Positions 1 to 13,410 of a stretch of DNA of 64,000 nucleotides are shown here, piece after piece; within the stretch, counting starts at the first letter, position 1, and each line of letters opens with the position of its first letter. The notes under the pieces were generated by a model. That model ran no database searches, was not told the DNA's origin, and saw only the letters and a program-made list of their open reading frames with translations. This stretch comes from Certhia americana (taxonomy: Eukaryota; Chordata; Aves; Passeriformes; Certhiidae), in contig CM031857.1 of the NCBI GenBank assembly GCA_018697195.1, forward strand, positions 64,928,890 to 64,992,889, written 5' to 3'. The translations under genes and the position numbers were made by a program.

Positions 1-260
1 AGTGCATGGAAACCTTGGGCTCCTGTTGTCAGAAATTCAATGGATTAGTACCTAGATTTATTTTAAGTCTGTAAAGCACTTTGTTCTTGACAGCGTTCAA
101 AGTAGAAAGAGTGCTATCCTGAATGTGCATCTTAATACTGTCATTCTTGTCTTGTAAGAATAGATGAAATATGGGTGCAATACTTCTTTTTAATATTTAA
201 AAGTTTTCACTGAGTGGACACAGTGCATACATGCCTACATACATACGTATATGTATATGG

Positions 261-288
261 ATGTATGTATGTATGTATGTATGTATGT
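261..288. repeat. (ATGT)n microsatellite
   Basis: Seven perfect ATGT units are visible, flanked on both sides by imperfect ATAC/TATG-like units. It is a simple tetranucleotide array. An open frame across it (214-402, +) reads as a repetitive Tyr/Val/Cys/Met string and is a by-product of the array, not a gene. Confidence 0.95.
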
Positions 289-296
289 GTATGTGT

Positions 297-1592
297 TAAT
301 AGATATAAGAACACAGAAACCCATCTGGAAATGCAAAAGACAAATATGCAATGGAATGTTAGCAATGAAGAGTATTGCCACAACTGCAGATTATCAAAAT
401 AAATGTTGATAAAAAAAAATACTGCCTGATACTATTATTATTATTATTTTATATTACGTGGTTTACTTTGTAAATGAGATGTGCCTGATTCCTATAAAAA
501 TCTCACATTTACATTTCCATTGAAACACAAATGTTTAGATTCTAGAATGAGCATTGCTGAGAGGAGATCAAATGGTTAAGTGAGATGATCATGAATATTT
601 TAACCTAATTACTAATATCGAGAACTCAGCAAATCCTTACTTACTTCATATGGAGTAGCGTTCTTGTACAAGTTTACAGCAAAAAGCCAACTTCATAGTT
701 TAAAACAAAGCAAAACAAACCACACACACAACAAACCACAGAAGTTTTCAAACCCATCATTGAAATGCATATGAATTATGTTCAAGAAACTGCTTCACAG
801 CAATAGATAGATACTGTGGGGTCTATTTGCCTCTCGATGTTCTGGGGAGTTAAGCATGATAATCCCCCATGCATTGAGAGGATAACAGGACCCTTTGTGT
901 AGATTAAAAGCAGTTTTCTATTGATATCAGTGTGGTAATGCAAGAACAGCAATATCTCATGTGAAGGTCAATCTTTCACAATGCCACTAAGACATAAAAT
1001 CTTCATTTGAAATAATAACAGTTACCTTTTCTCTTTGCCTGCATGGTCCATGAATTTCCACACAATTCATTGAACCAGCAGTCAATGAACTATTCATTAT
1101 TGAACCCAGTGATTTAAAAGTCACAATATGTACATCATTAATGCCCATTTGTAAAAAAAAAAAAAAAAAAAAAGAAAAAAGTCACATTTCAGAAATCTTG
1201 GTAGGATTTGAAATATGCTAAAATCAGACTGTAGTAAATATAGAATAATCAAACAAAAAATCAGAATTGTTTTGTTGCCAACCTTACAATATCTGTAGCA
1301 ATCCCCATCATCACTGAAGGGAAAATTGGCTGTTTCTTTCTTTAAGTACTGGAAGATATATGAGATTGTCTGTTCAGCATGCAAAGTTCTCCACCAGATG
1401 CAAAGCTATTGCCGTGTATACAGTCTCATATTCACATTGCAACAAAACTTCTGTTAGAGTTGTTCCCCAAATCCTCTCTACCTCACAAAAGAAAGCTCTT
1501 TTTGAAGAGGAAAAAGATGTACAGGAGAGAATAAGACATGGGAGAGGGGAGAGAGAGGAGAAGAAGAAGGAGGCACAGAAGGAGGGAGGGGT
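297..1592. other. Gene-free AT-rich sequence
   Basis: No coding region or recognisable transposon is seen. It contains a short ATT run near 433-447 and a 21-A run at 1153-1173 followed by GAAAAAA. The A-run could be the tail of an unrecognised retroelement, but no body was identified next to it. Confidence 0.6.
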
Positions 1593-1696
1593 GGAAGGAA
1601 GGAAGGAAGGAAGGAAGGAAGGAAGGAAGGAAGGAAGGANNNNNNNNNNGGAAGGAAGGAAGGAAGGAAGGAAGGAAGGAAGGAAGGAAGGAAGGA
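1593..1696. repeat. (GGAA)n microsatellite with an internal gap
   Basis: GGAA units run without interruption on both sides of a stretch of Ns. The array is embedded in a wider purine-rich tract (about 1540-1710, GA-rich). Open frames through it on both strands (about 1360-2203 on + and 1374-1833 on -) are only long because the repeat lacks stop codons. They read as Lys/Glu/Gly/Arg on + and Pro/Ser/Phe/Leu on -. The true array length is unknown. Confidence 0.97.
1640..1649. other. Assembly gap (10 N)
   Basis: Ten undetermined bases lie in the middle of the GGAA array. A round-number gap inside a simple repeat indicates an unresolved repeat whose length is a placeholder. Confidence 0.95.
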
Positions 1697-3273
1697 GAAG
1701 AAGAAAGAAGTTTTGTTTCTGATACAACATTACTACTGTGTAAAATATTCATGTGGCTTTGTTTATGTCTTAATACATATTCTTTAAACACTTCAGCATG
1801 CAGCCTGACAATGTTGAACCTTGCAGCAGACATGTGCCTCCAAAATGCCGGCTGTGCTCCTGAGGCACAGCCACACCAGGTACGGAGCAGCGCGGAGCAG
1901 GTTTGTGAGCCAGGATCAATAGGTGGCGCTTTTCCCCTTTCTCATCGCCTTCAGCTCCCATGCAGCTTCTACGGACAAACTGTTTTCAGAAGTGATTTTG
2001 AAAAACTTTTATCACTTTTTAAAAACTTCCATTGCTTAGGAAAAACCGGAAATTTTTGTCAGTGCATAGGCTGTTTTTTGCAATTCTACACAAGAGATGA
2101 CCAAAGCAGCATGAATCATGGGATTAATGACTTTGATGCACAAATGTATATTTTGCAAAATTATAAGAAACTTGATCCTATGGCTGGTATCGTTCTTAAC
2201 TGATTTTTTTTTTTTTTCCTAAAATAAGAAGAGGTCTCACTTTCAAAGAAAATTACCTTTTATGATGTGGCCACATTACTTCTGATCTGATTAGAATTTT
2301 AAACATATAAATAAAAAAAAAAAATCAATTGTTGGAACTATTTGTCTACATAATTACAATTCTTGGTATTAAAAAATACAATGTATAGTTTATCTTTTTT
2401 TAAATTTTCTTCATCTTGCTATAGTGGAAAAAAAAAGAATTTTCCAAATATTATATATATATATATATTAAAATGACATTTAAATATGTGATCAGACTGC
2501 CTATTGTTTAACTATACATTAATTTAACTGTAGCATGAAAAAAATATTGTAAAAAAGTATTTTAACTTCAAGCCTGGTTCAGCTGTGAAACCTATTTTTA
2601 CATCAGATTTCATCTTAGTCTCCATTAGAGAGGAAGGGATGTCTTATCATAAGAGAACAGAGACATACTTAAAACAGCCTTACATTCACAAAACAGGGCA
2701 GAATACAAACTCATTTACGCACATCCATGTGCTCAGAAGGGTGTATTGTATATTCATATACAGAATCCTATTATTCCCAGAGTAGAGTTATTTTAAAAGC
2801 AAAGAGATAATTGATTAGCAGTGCAAGATATTTTCTAATGCTGGAAGGCAAAGTAAAGTTTCTTATCTAGTTTCTGTTATCAATATCTTAAAATGAAAAC
2901 TACATTTCAAGAGCAAAATTATGATATCATGATAAGAAGTTTCAGCCGTAACTAAGACTTTTGCATTGATTAATAACAGGAGTTAGAAGGTAAAAGCAGT
3001 TTCCTTTCTAAGAGAGTGATTCTCTCCCTGGAGGTTGTCCCACATAAAGGAAAGCACAAATGTGAAGATCAGGTGGTTTCCAAGGTTATCAAATTAGAGT
3101 AGTGGATGTCAATAGCTTCATTCTATGGTTTTGCTCTACACACTGCATACTTACATTACCAGAGTTTAAAATGCATTCATGTTAATGACCTACAAATTCT
3201 TGCAAGCAAAGATTTTTTACAGAATTATAAGATGACCAGAGAATAATTTAAATTTATAAACTATAAAAATGTA
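1697..3273. other. Gene-free sequence with small simple repeats
   Basis: This stretch holds a 14-T run at 2204-2217 and a short AT dinucleotide run near 2451-2468. The 1800-1970 part is more GC-rich than its surroundings and could be an old repeat, but I could not assign it. No gene is supported. Confidence 0.55.
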
Positions 3274-3424
3274 TCACAGAATCACTGAATGGGACCTTTG
3301 GAGGCCAGCTGGTCCAATCTCCTTGTTAAGCAGGGCCATCTACAGACAGTTTCCCAGGATTATATCCAGGTATCTTTTGGCTATTTTCAAGGATGGAGAC
3401 TCCATAACCTTCCTGGGCAACTTG
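3274..3424 (-). mobile_element. CR1 LINE, 5'-truncated 3' end
   Basis: Read on the plus strand, it begins with the octamer-type CR1 tail (TCACAGAATCACTGAATG) and continues with words typical of the reverse complement of the CR1 3' region: a CCAGCTGGTCCAATCTCC-like block, then a CCCAGGATT...TCCAGG block, then GGATGGAGACTCCATAACC and CTGGGCAA. The element therefore lies on the minus strand with its 3' end at the low coordinate. About 150 bp remain, as expected for typical CR1 truncation. Several small differences from the usual words suggest an old copy. Confidence 0.88.
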
Positions 3425-6400
3425 AAATTATGTATAAAGTAAGACTGCTAGGTTTGCTAGCAAAACACTTGAAAACATGATATTAGATTTGAAATTTGCT
3501 TCCTAAAATCACTACTGCAAATGTATCTTGCCAACTCTATATGCCAACCATAGCCTTCCTACCTTTTAATTAACTCTTCAGTTAAATCCAGCCAAAAAAT
3601 ATGTTTGTCCATTCCATAGCATCTCTATGTGCTCTTTGGCACCTTGTGAAGTTAGAGGGAATGTTATATAATTTGTGTCTCTAATTAGTATTTCTCAGCA
3701 CCTGAACACTACAGGATTGTAACAGGAGAATGTCTTCAGTAAGGATGATTAGTAGTGACTAGAGAGCAGAGACACTGCCATGGGACAGTAAGGGAAGAGG
3801 AAGGGAACATTGAGGCAGAACAGGGGGAAGCCTTTCCAGAGACTTCATCAGGCTCCCTGTATGTTTGTTTTATATACTCCTTGTCTAATAGCCAGCACAA
3901 GTTACTGTTTAATTTTTTTTCATATTCTCTGATTCAATAAGTCCTATACATCAGAGTTGAAATCATATTTATGCAGATACAGAAGCATTTTTCCAAAATG
4001 GACCACATCTGATATCCTCAGCTGTCAGCATACTGATTCTACAGGCCCAAAACCTCCATTCTTCTCATATGCTGCTTTGCTAAATTTGGAACTAGTCCAA
4101 ACATACTGTAACCAAAAGCTTACTAACATATAGACTTTTGTGTACAATGAAAAATAATGGATGAAAAGAAATGAGCTAGCAAAAAACTCTAAGGCTGACA
4201 TGGCTTGTTTAAATGCAAGTTTGCTTAATATTGCCTTTTGTTAAAATATTGCATTGCTTTAGGCTTGGATAATAAAGGAGGCTGGTCAGATTCACTTTTC
4301 TTAATTACCAGGTTCTAAGCAGATCTTATTGTCAGTCATTAAGACATTGCAAGCAGGAGAACAAATATAAACAGATAGATACACAGACCTTGCTGTTTCT
4401 TAATATGTTTACCCCACAGCATATAGATAAATTTAGAACTATAGGAAATATTTTATTCACTAAGGTGAAATTCTCTCAAACAAAGAAACAAACACAACAA
4501 AAAACACGCAGACAGCAGGTTAATTGGGGATTTGATTTTTTTTTTTTTTTATTTTTACATTTCCATTGAGCAAAGCTTCCACTAAGAGTTATTCCTTAAC
4601 ACCTGTATATTTGGCCAAATATATGAAACTCAAATACATCACAATTCTAAAATCTGTGGAAACTGATTTAAAAGTCAAACATGTGTTAGTTAAATATGTC
4701 TTTGTATCATATCTATGGGAAAAGAAATTGCAATTTACAAGTAAATGCTTGGTTTTATCTCTTAAAATACATAATTATTTCTTACGAATATGCATGTTTA
4801 CAGTGCACTTCATAATATACTGTAATTTACCAGGCAAATTATGACTGTTTCACTATATTGAACATAATAGTAATGATTAACTGTGTGTTTGGGGATACAT
4901 TTTCCAAGAGTTTTGGAACTTTATCAATGCCATTCACTTGGACATTATAGAGGCTGGATGGTTAAAACTTCATGAGTTATTTCAAAGTTGCTATAAAAAG
5001 TTACTATAACCATTTTTTATGTTAGTTGTTCCTTCTAGGGGTAAATTTATATCTCAGAATTCAAGTTTCTTCAACAATATTGTTTAAAATACTTCTTTTT
5101 AGTTAATTCTAGAAAGATCAATTTTTTAAAAATCACATGTATTTAAAATATAATACCAAGTGATCCTAATTCAGGGATGATGCCTCAGAAAAGAGAGAAG
5201 AAGTAGATAAGAGTTTTTTCCAGAACTGATCAAGCTGGTACTGGACCCTGGGAACAGAAAATAAAAAAATAATTCCTATAGAATTCTACTTCAATTAAAA
5301 GGTATCCCTTAAAAATTCTACAGTTTACTTGACACCTGTCAAAAAGCTTAGATGACAGGCTTCATTTCTCAAACTATTCCACATACTGGAATCTAATCAA
5401 TCTGTCCAGATTATCATTCATAATTTGCATAGTATATTGAGTTCTCCAATCCTCTATTTTCTCATCATCAACTTAAAGCAATCATCACAAATTTAAATAA
5501 GAATTTTATTATTCTCCTAATGATATTGGTACATGAGAAAAGTAGATGAGGAAAGCTGGGTTTCTAACTTCATATGGCAGTCTTAACCATTTTTGTAGCA
5601 AAAAGGCTGGGAAAAATCAATATTATCTGGCTCAGTTTTAAAGTTCAGGATAACAAATTTTAAGTGTCTGAGGAATGACAGAACTAAAAAGGAGAGTGAT
5701 CTCATCCAAATATTATTTTTGTTTCTCATGTGGGATTTCTGTCCATTTTTTTCATGTAGGTGGCTAGCTCTAGGGAATGGAAGTTCTTGAAAACCTATGG
5801 ATACACCTCTATATCATTTATTTCCCAATTAGCTGTAATTTAAAACCTTAGTCAAAAAAATTATGAGAGCTATTGTAACTTCTGAGATCTGAGAATAGAT
5901 TTTCTTATGCCATACATTTGTTTGTAACCTCCATCTATCCCAGCTGTTGTGACATCAATCTCATTATTAGCTTGTGCATGCACTGTACAATGTAGATTCC
6001 CCTGTACAGACGTTTCACAGATTGAGTGTTTGCTGGGATAAGGCCATGTATCTGCATGTTGTGGGCCATTATAAACTAATATATATGTGCTTTTGAATTT
6101 GAGAAAAGCAGTACAGAAGTTTAAATCAATGAAAATGCTAGAATTCAATGGTGCAGATTCCTGGTCTAAGTAATTTCTTTCTAGTTCCATTTTGTGTATT
6201 TGTACTTCAAAGTAGATTCCTAAGACAGGTCTATTTTGACTTTAAATATCTATGTATTAATAGCTATCTGTTGAAAACAAGCTTGCTTTAAAAAAAAAAA
6301 AAGAAAAAAAAAAAAAAAAAGACAAAATGACAAAACACCCCAAATACAACAACAAATAAATTTTAAAAAAATGAACCAAACAAAAATAAATTAATCTGTC

Positions 6401-8089
6401 AAAGTTTTAATATGAGCTATTCTGGGGTATTGATAATTCCCCTTTTGAAGAACAAAAATTTTTTTACGGTATAAGTTTAAGAGTCCCAGACCTACAGCTT
6501 AAAAACTGAAGTTTAGTCTGAAACAGAGTAGGAGCTCATGAGTACAGGAAACTACAGGACATCTTAGGGATAAGAGTACATTCCTTCAGCAGCATATGAG
6601 CTTGTAGGATGGGAGCTGGGAAATCTCCTGACATTACAAAATCTCCTGATTTTATTACAAAATCTAATGCTTCAACTTTGTCTTAAAAGTCATCCTAGGT
6701 CATCTGCAAGATTGACAGTTTCTGTGGATACATTCAACCATTAGAAAACTAAAACTTGCATTGATTCCCCAAACTACTCCACATTTCCATGTAACTGAAA
6801 CCTAGTCTGACAGTGACTTAGAGTGAAGTAAATTTCATAAGAAACTGCTATTATATTCATATCACTAATTTTTTTTTTTTTTTTAAGATCAATGGAGTAC
6901 ATTTTTTTACAAAAAAGGCAGTTACATATATTCTTTCCAAGGATAAATACCCATATGAAACTGCTCAACAGTCAACAGAAAACTAAGCATTTCAGGAAGC
7001 TTCTGTAATCACATGTAGGGCATTGGCTATCAAATAAACAGATGTTGATGATAATGGGAAATTCTGTGATAAATATATTATTGTGGTCAGGAAAGAGATT
7101 CCCTTCACTGCTGTTTTCTGTTCATTAGAACAGTAGCTCAGCAACCTCTTCCAGATTTTCAGATTAATTCAACTCTCATTTAGATGTTACTGGAAAATCT
7201 GCAGGCCTTGTGCCATTACTAACCCGCTTCAGCTTTCTGCTTCTTGATTTTCCCTTGTTCTTTTGCTGCAAAATCTAGACATATAAACAAGCATGAAACC
7301 AAAAGTTAAACAGAACCTTTGAAGCTATCTTTCAATAACTTGTATAGGCAAAAATTTCTGCAACACTCTTTGCAGTTTGCCTTTAGAGCAGAAAACCATT
7401 ATGTATTTGGTCACAGAGGCTAATAAAGCTAGTATAACAACCTAATTGAAAAATATAACTAAACTGATTTAAGACAAATGATTATAAGTTTGATGTCACA
7501 AACTTCAGTCATCAGTGTAACATTTACGATTCAATAGTCCCTTTGGGTTTGTAGAAGTGACTTCTCGCTCTGTGGTAGACTCTATGATGAATTTGTTTAT
7601 TAAAAGTTCCTGTATTTACATTGCATAAATATACAAGAGGATTTTTAATAAAAATCACCTTTCATTGCATTCTATTGTTCTCACATGTAATATACCTAAA
7701 CAGAGATCACCTGAAGAGATTGAACCTGAAACCTTTAATATGTAGTTTCTTCCATTTGAAAGAGAGGAACTCAATCTGCCACTAACACTTGCAGATCATA
7801 TTCTCCTGGTCTACTCATTCAATACAATGAATACAATATAGATACCCAGTGTAAAAGCAAGATAAGGCAGCTATCTGGACCATTAATTCTTAATTGCTTT
7901 GGACGTCATTCTTTCAGCACTGACTGAATGAATGAGCACTGCAGCTTTAGGTATAGCCAAAGGAGATTGGTTTGATTGGTCATAAGTTTAATTCCTGCCC
8001 TGCTGTGGAGCCTCTTATTTTCCCGTCTCCCTGAAATGGGGAAATCAGAAAAAGTCTGTGTATCTTGTGGTATATTTATATTTATGCAC
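3425..8089. other. Gene-free AT-rich sequence
   Basis: No gene or classified repeat is seen in this stretch. It contains a T-run at about 4538-4550, an interrupted A-run at 6290-6320 and a T-run at about 6869-6884. Frames such as 5870-6190 (-, 106 codons) show no domain or motif and are within what chance gives in stop-rich AT DNA. Confidence 0.6.
6290..6320. repeat. Poly(A) run
   Basis: Thirty-one bases are all A except for one G. It is followed by an A-rich stretch with AACAAAT-like units to about 6390. No retroelement body was recognised upstream. Confidence 0.9.
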
Positions 8090-8322
8090 TGTGTTGGGTG
8101 CAGGTGTCCCAGTCCTGGCAGAAGGGGGCTGCAGGCGCTATATGAGCTGGTCCCAGATAATGCCAGATGGTTCCAATGGACCCACCTCAGGGCACAGCTG
8201 AGCCCTGCAGCCAAGACTGTGATACCTCAGGGAAAACATATTTAAGAAGGGGAAAAATGCTGAATGACAGAGGATAAATTAGGGGAAAAGGAGGAGACAC
8301 AGCCCTGCAAACACTAAGGTTG

Positions 8323-8375
8323 AAGAGGAGGAGGAGGAGGAAGAAGGAGACGAAGAAGACGAAGGAGAAGGAGGA
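8323..8375. repeat. GGA/GAA purine-rich block inside LTR copy A
   Basis: This is a run of GAGGAGGAGG and GAAGACGAAGGAG-type triplets. It corresponds to the naturally purine-rich internal part of this LTR family, expanded here. It creates serine- and proline-rich minus-strand frames (about 8187-8539) that are not genes. Confidence 0.85.
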
Positions 8376-8490
8376 GAGAGATTGCCCCACAGGATAGAGG
8401 AAAAATTCCTCTGGATCCCATGGGAGAGACTGTAGTGAAGCCTATTTTTCCTGAAAGACTGCCTGAAAGCCCAAGCTGGCAGAAAGGAAA

Positions 8491-8600
8491 AACATAGAAT
8501 CTGAGAATTTTTTGGTTTGGAAGGGGCATTAAAGGTCACCTAGTTCCATTTTCTCTGCCAGGGACACCATCCTGTAGACTGAGTTGCTCAACATCCTGTC
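8491..8600 (-). mobile_element. CR1 LINE 3' end nested in LTR copy A
   Basis: Plus-strand text runs from AACATAGAATCTGAGAATT through GGTTTGGAAGGGGCATTAAAGG, TCACCTAGTTCCA, GCCAGGGACACCAT and TTGCTCAACATCC. This is the usual order of the reverse complement of the CR1 3' end. The flanking DNA on both sides belongs to the LTR, so the CR1 inserted into an already resident LTR. Its 5' boundary (high-coordinate side) is approximate. Confidence 0.88.
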
Positions 8601-9048
8601 CACGGTATCAGAGTCTTGGCTGCAGGATGTTGTGAAATCCTGTCCAAGCCAACCGTAAGAAGAAGGTCTCCATAAGGAGGAAGGAGCAGCAGAGAAGAAC
8701 TATTTTGAACTGACAACAGCTTCCATACCCCATCACCCTGTGACATGATGGCTGGAGGGTTAGAAGGCTCATGAACTGCAAATGAAGGACTGCAGTTGAG
8801 TCTAAGAAAAGGAGCAGAGCCAAAGGTATTTCTAATCTTTGGTTTTCCCCATCTAACAATATTATTAAAACATGGGCAGTAATTTAAATTAATTTTCCCA
8901 AAGTTGAATCTGTTTTACCTATGACAGCCATTGGTAAGTGATCCTCAGACTTTGTCTTGACCCATCCTTTCCCCCTGCCATGTCCTCTTGAGGAGAAGTA
9001 CAAGAGAAGCTGGGTCAGCACCTGGCAACCAGCCAAGGTCAAATCACA

Positions 9049-12000
9049 AATTGCCACAGTGTATGCCTATATACACACTCACTATTTAAGGTACATGACT
9101 AATAATTTATATTTAAAACAAACAAAACCCCAAAATAATTGCCCTCTATAATGCAGTTATCTAGATAGTATAATTTTAGTTTATGTCAAAAGCTATTGTA
9201 AGGATGTTGGGTTTTTCTTATTTGTTGCAAAACCAAACTTAATTATGAGTAAGCAAAAATTGTGCTGAAATATCCTGATAATCCTACAGCATTTCTTAAG
9301 TGTTTTCTAATGGATAGTGTCGTCAATCAGAAAAAAAATTAAGGCTTGTTTTCCCTACATAAACTTAAAAATAAATAATATCATAACTAAATAGGTTCAC
9401 AAGTAAAGCAGTATAAATAACTCTGTCAACTTGAATAAGATGGTAATTAATTTTTTCTAAGTAAGATCTGACAAAAAATATTTCTAGTTCAAATTTATGA
9501 ACCTCATGTTGCTAGAAATTAAAGAGTGGAGCAAACGTTTGAGAAGTAATAATTACCCTACTAACAGAGCAACAGCAAAAAAAATTTAATATTAAGTCAT
9601 GTCAGGTATGCTGATATAATATATTTTAAGTCAAAGATGCATTGTAAATAAAAATATCTCACAACATGGACTGTAGATCAGTTAAATATTAACTGATTTT
9701 AATATTGGGAAGTAAGCAATGAAAACAATAGTACTAATCTTATGGGTGTCTGTGTAAAAATGAATGTCAGTTACTGACTACGAAATTATTAAATTATATT
9801 TGGAAATCCACATCATTGTAATTATTAATCCAGACTGCTGCATGACTTTCTCAGGATTATAATATGAATAATTTGTCCACAACGAGTAAAATTGTTCTTG
9901 AATCCTTTTGCAATTGCTGAAGTTTCATGTTTTGTGTTGTTTAGTTCAGGAATATACCATCTCAATTTACTATTTTATTCTTTCTGAAATGTACAAATGA
10001 ACCAATGTTTATTTTAGGATAACAGCTAATGTGTGGTAATGTCTTTATTGATTTCTTCCAGCTGATCTTTAATTAGTACTGCACTTTAATTTAACTTTAG
10101 CACTGTAGGCTTTTCTAGAATGGGAAACAGAGCAGAGGCAGAAAACGGCAGTAAAAGCAGGGATATTCGTTGCAAGACTAATAACAATATGTCTGTCAGT
10201 TACAAGCACATTTTTTGATTTTTCCCTGATAAGAAAAAGGCAAAGGTAAAAGCTGTTGGGACAACTTTTTTCCCCTGTTCTATGTAATACAAATTTTTAA
10301 AATATTATTTCTCTTTGTGAAAGTAAAGACAAACACTGAAATTATGGAGGGAATCAGTTACTTGTAAGTTTAATTCTCAAAAACTGGAAGTTTATGAACA
10401 CAACCCAGCAGTTGGAACTGTGAGGCTAAGTGCTAAACTGACTTCAGAAAGATGGCTCCTAAATTCTGGCCTTGTCCCTAAGACTGCTTTTTATCTTATA
10501 CCTTTGATTTGGGGTTATTTTCCATCTTACAAACAGAAAAAAAATTTCCACTTAAAAAAAAATAATGAAGAAAGAATTTCAAGGTACATCTCTTCATCCT
10601 TGTGTTCAGATTTATTTATTTGCTTTATACAAATGCTTTCTTGTGCAGAAAAATACAGTAGATACAGAAGAAAGATGAAAAAAGGTAAATGCAGCTATGC
10701 TTCTAAAATCTGGGAACAGTGTCTTGATTCTATGTGTACCTTCCTGACCAGACAGGCTAAAAGATAATTTCTTAAAAGAACAAGAGAATTCCTTTCTTTC
10801 CCTTTTCATTTCCCTTGTCCCTCTGCTATTTCTGCAGTACTCTCAAAGAGGAACTTGGATAAAATCTTCCTTTACACAGAGAGACTGAAACTCAAGAAAA
10901 GATTCTGATCATTGAGCTTTTATATGAAAATGTGGTTTTATATCAAAATTTTATTTTGACCTCTTAATGTAAGCAACTATGCTTGCACTGTTCAGTAAGT
11001 TGTATTCTACTTAACTGTGCATGGAGTTTCTCTAGAAAGCCTTAATAGCTGACTTACTTTTGATTAGATGTGAAACGGACTAGTTTCTGAAGTCTGGTGG
11101 GATTTCAGCAACATGTACGTACCTCTCAAAAAAAATAGCACTTCCATACACTTAAGTTTTCAGATTTTTCAGCTTTCAAGTTAGGTTTTCAATGTCTACC
11201 TAACTGCAGACATCCATATCCTTTTCTACAGTATACTATTAAGCACTTCTTTTTTTTTTTTTTTTTTTTTTTTGCTGTCCAGCTACATTATTTTGGGATC
11301 AACCCAAAGTATTGGCTGACACCAAAATCATGATCAATCAAAGTGCCAGGCCAGGCAGATAAAATATCAGTGCAGACCTAGAGAAGATGAAGGGTGATTG
11401 CATGGAGAGTTAGCAGGGGTAAATATACGTGTGTACACTGCAGACCTTTCTGCTGGAGTTAGTAGAGTGAGCAGGTGAGCCAGTTGTCCTGACTTCACCT
11501 TACAGTTAATGCAAAGCATCTGTATTTAGTGTAAGATACATCCTGTGCCTACACATACCTATCAAATGAGCCAGAAAAGTGACTGTGAAAGAGTCTGGCT
11601 GTCCATGGTTCAAACCATCATCTATGCCTGGCCAGAATAAATGCCAAAAATGGCTTTGTCAAAACAACTGATAGTCAAAAAAAACCCCACATTCTGATAT
11701 AAAAGACTTGTTTCCTGCCAATTCACTTATCTCCTTTCTGCAGTAAAGCAATAGATAGAATGGCTGCGAAGTTCAGAACTGACCTAAATTAATAAGAATT
11801 TTCTGACCCTTCTCTTTTTTTTTTTTTTTTTTTGAATAGCACAGAGACTCCAAAGGTCTCTCTATGACCCTAATTCCTGACATTGTTTCTTCACCATGTT
11901 TCAGTGCAAATGTCTCTGAATACAATGATTTCTTCAACTAATAACAGACTTCATGAGACACGTGAATTACTCAGGATTAACTATGACACTAAAAAAGTAA

Positions 12001-13410
12001 TTTCTGAAGAGGTGAATTCATGGTTTCTGTGGATGCCTTTTGATTCTCCTCTAGAAGCACATCTAAGAGATGGAAGCAAAAAGTGGAGACTGGTTTCCAG
12101 GCTCATTAGAATATGCAACAATCTCCATGACTAGAGTAGATCAGGAAAATATAAAACATATTTGCAGATTCTTAAAATTAATAATATGCATGATAAATAC
12201 TATTTTTTTATTATTATTATTGAAAACACACAGTTAAATAATTTTGGCATGTCTCCTTAGTTTAAAAAAAAAAAAAGCTTGTTAACTAAAATATTAAATT
12301 CTTTCTGGCACAAACAGATATTTGCATGCATGTTCCATAAAAGACAAAACAATTCTGTTCTCTGAACATTATACTAGTCTTAACCTAGTTATGGTTGAAA
12401 TGAATATGAAAATACAAATATATTAAAATATTTTTCTATGATATATGTATTGTAAATAAATTGCTCAAAATGACTCCAAAGCATGTCTTCTTAAATTAAA
12501 TAATTTACAAGTCTTTCCAGTGTTCTAAATAAAAACATGTAATTCCTATTCCATATTTACATAAATAGTCTGCATAATTGTTCTTTTAGCATGGTTATTG
12601 CATTGGTTGATTTGACTAATATTAAATATGTATGAATTTCCTGCTACTCCCTAGGGCTCACAGAAACAAGATGAATCTCAAGAGACTTTCAAGGTTTAAA
12701 GTTAAGATTTAAAAAAGAAAACCTTACAGATCCAAACATCTTTGAATCTTTTTTCATTGATGAAGTCTAATTTTCACCTCAAGTAAATATTTAATAAATA
12801 ATTATTACTTGAAGACTTACAAGCAGTGCCAAGATTAAGTAAATTATTTGTATGTCTTTTTTCAAGCTTTTAGACAGTTCTATATACAACCAAACAAAAG
12901 TAGGACACGACTGATCTTAAGCATATTGACTACTTGCAACACTTTTCACACTGATGAATTAAAATTCTTCAATTCAGATGACCAACTAGCTAAGTTTCTA
13001 TATTAGTCTTGGAAAAAGCAATTCTTATAACACTGTCCTCCAAAAATTGTTTCTACCTTACTGTTGCAGGTAACAACTTATAGTGACTATCAATAATAAT
13101 ATTATAAATATAATAAAATTTAAATAACATAGGTAGAACTTTGCTCATGCTGATAAGATGTTAATCATTTTTTAAGCATGAAAAAATCTCATGAGCTACA
13201 ATACAGGTATGGTCATCAATGAACTTGACATTGCCACCATTGCAAACAGTGAGTTTACACAGGAGACAATGGGTTTGCAAAGTATAGCATCCTGTTAAAA
13301 GAAAAATGCGTTCTTTAAAGTCTAATCCCTTCAGCATATAGTATATATGTCTGATTATACTGATCATGCATTCTTAAGGATGCCTTAATGTACTCTTAAA
13401 TGCTGTACCT
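9049..13410. other. Gene-free AT-rich sequence
   Basis: No coding sequence or classified element is seen. It includes T-runs at 11250-11273 and about 11815-11833 and an A-run near 12260-12276. The frame at 10420-10767 (+, 115 codons) is lysine/serine-rich with no recognisable domain and is treated as chance. Confidence 0.6.
11250..11273. repeat. Poly(T) run
   Basis: Twenty-four consecutive T residues. No retroelement body was recognised beside it. Confidence 0.95.

Larger units (their letters stand above)
8090..9048 (-). mobile_element. Avian ERVL-like solo LTR, copy A, interrupted by CR1
   Basis: The plus-strand text matches, in order, the reverse complement of a long avian LTR that I recognise. 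It starts with TGTTGGG-type terminal words. The middle has AACATATTTAAGAAGGGG, ACACAGCCCTGCAAACACTAAGG, a GGA/GAA-rich block (8323-8375) and CTGGATCCCATGGGAGAGAC. The far end has TTAATTTTCCCAAAGTTGAATCTGTTTTACC-like words and then CAGCACCTGGCAACCAGCCAAGGTCAA. A CR1 copy splits it at about 8491-8600. No convincing target duplication was found at my chosen ends. Copy B at 18231-19008 is the same family in the opposite orientation. Strand follows the convention that the LTR begins with TGTRGTGGGT and is not proven by transcription signals. Family naming is from memory; the match to copy B can be seen directly. Confidence 0.75.

Noticed and set aside
1360..2203. Plus- and minus-strand frames of 116-221 codons through the GGAA array
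   Set aside because: They depend on a stop-free simple repeat and translate across undetermined bases. No domain exists outside the repeat.
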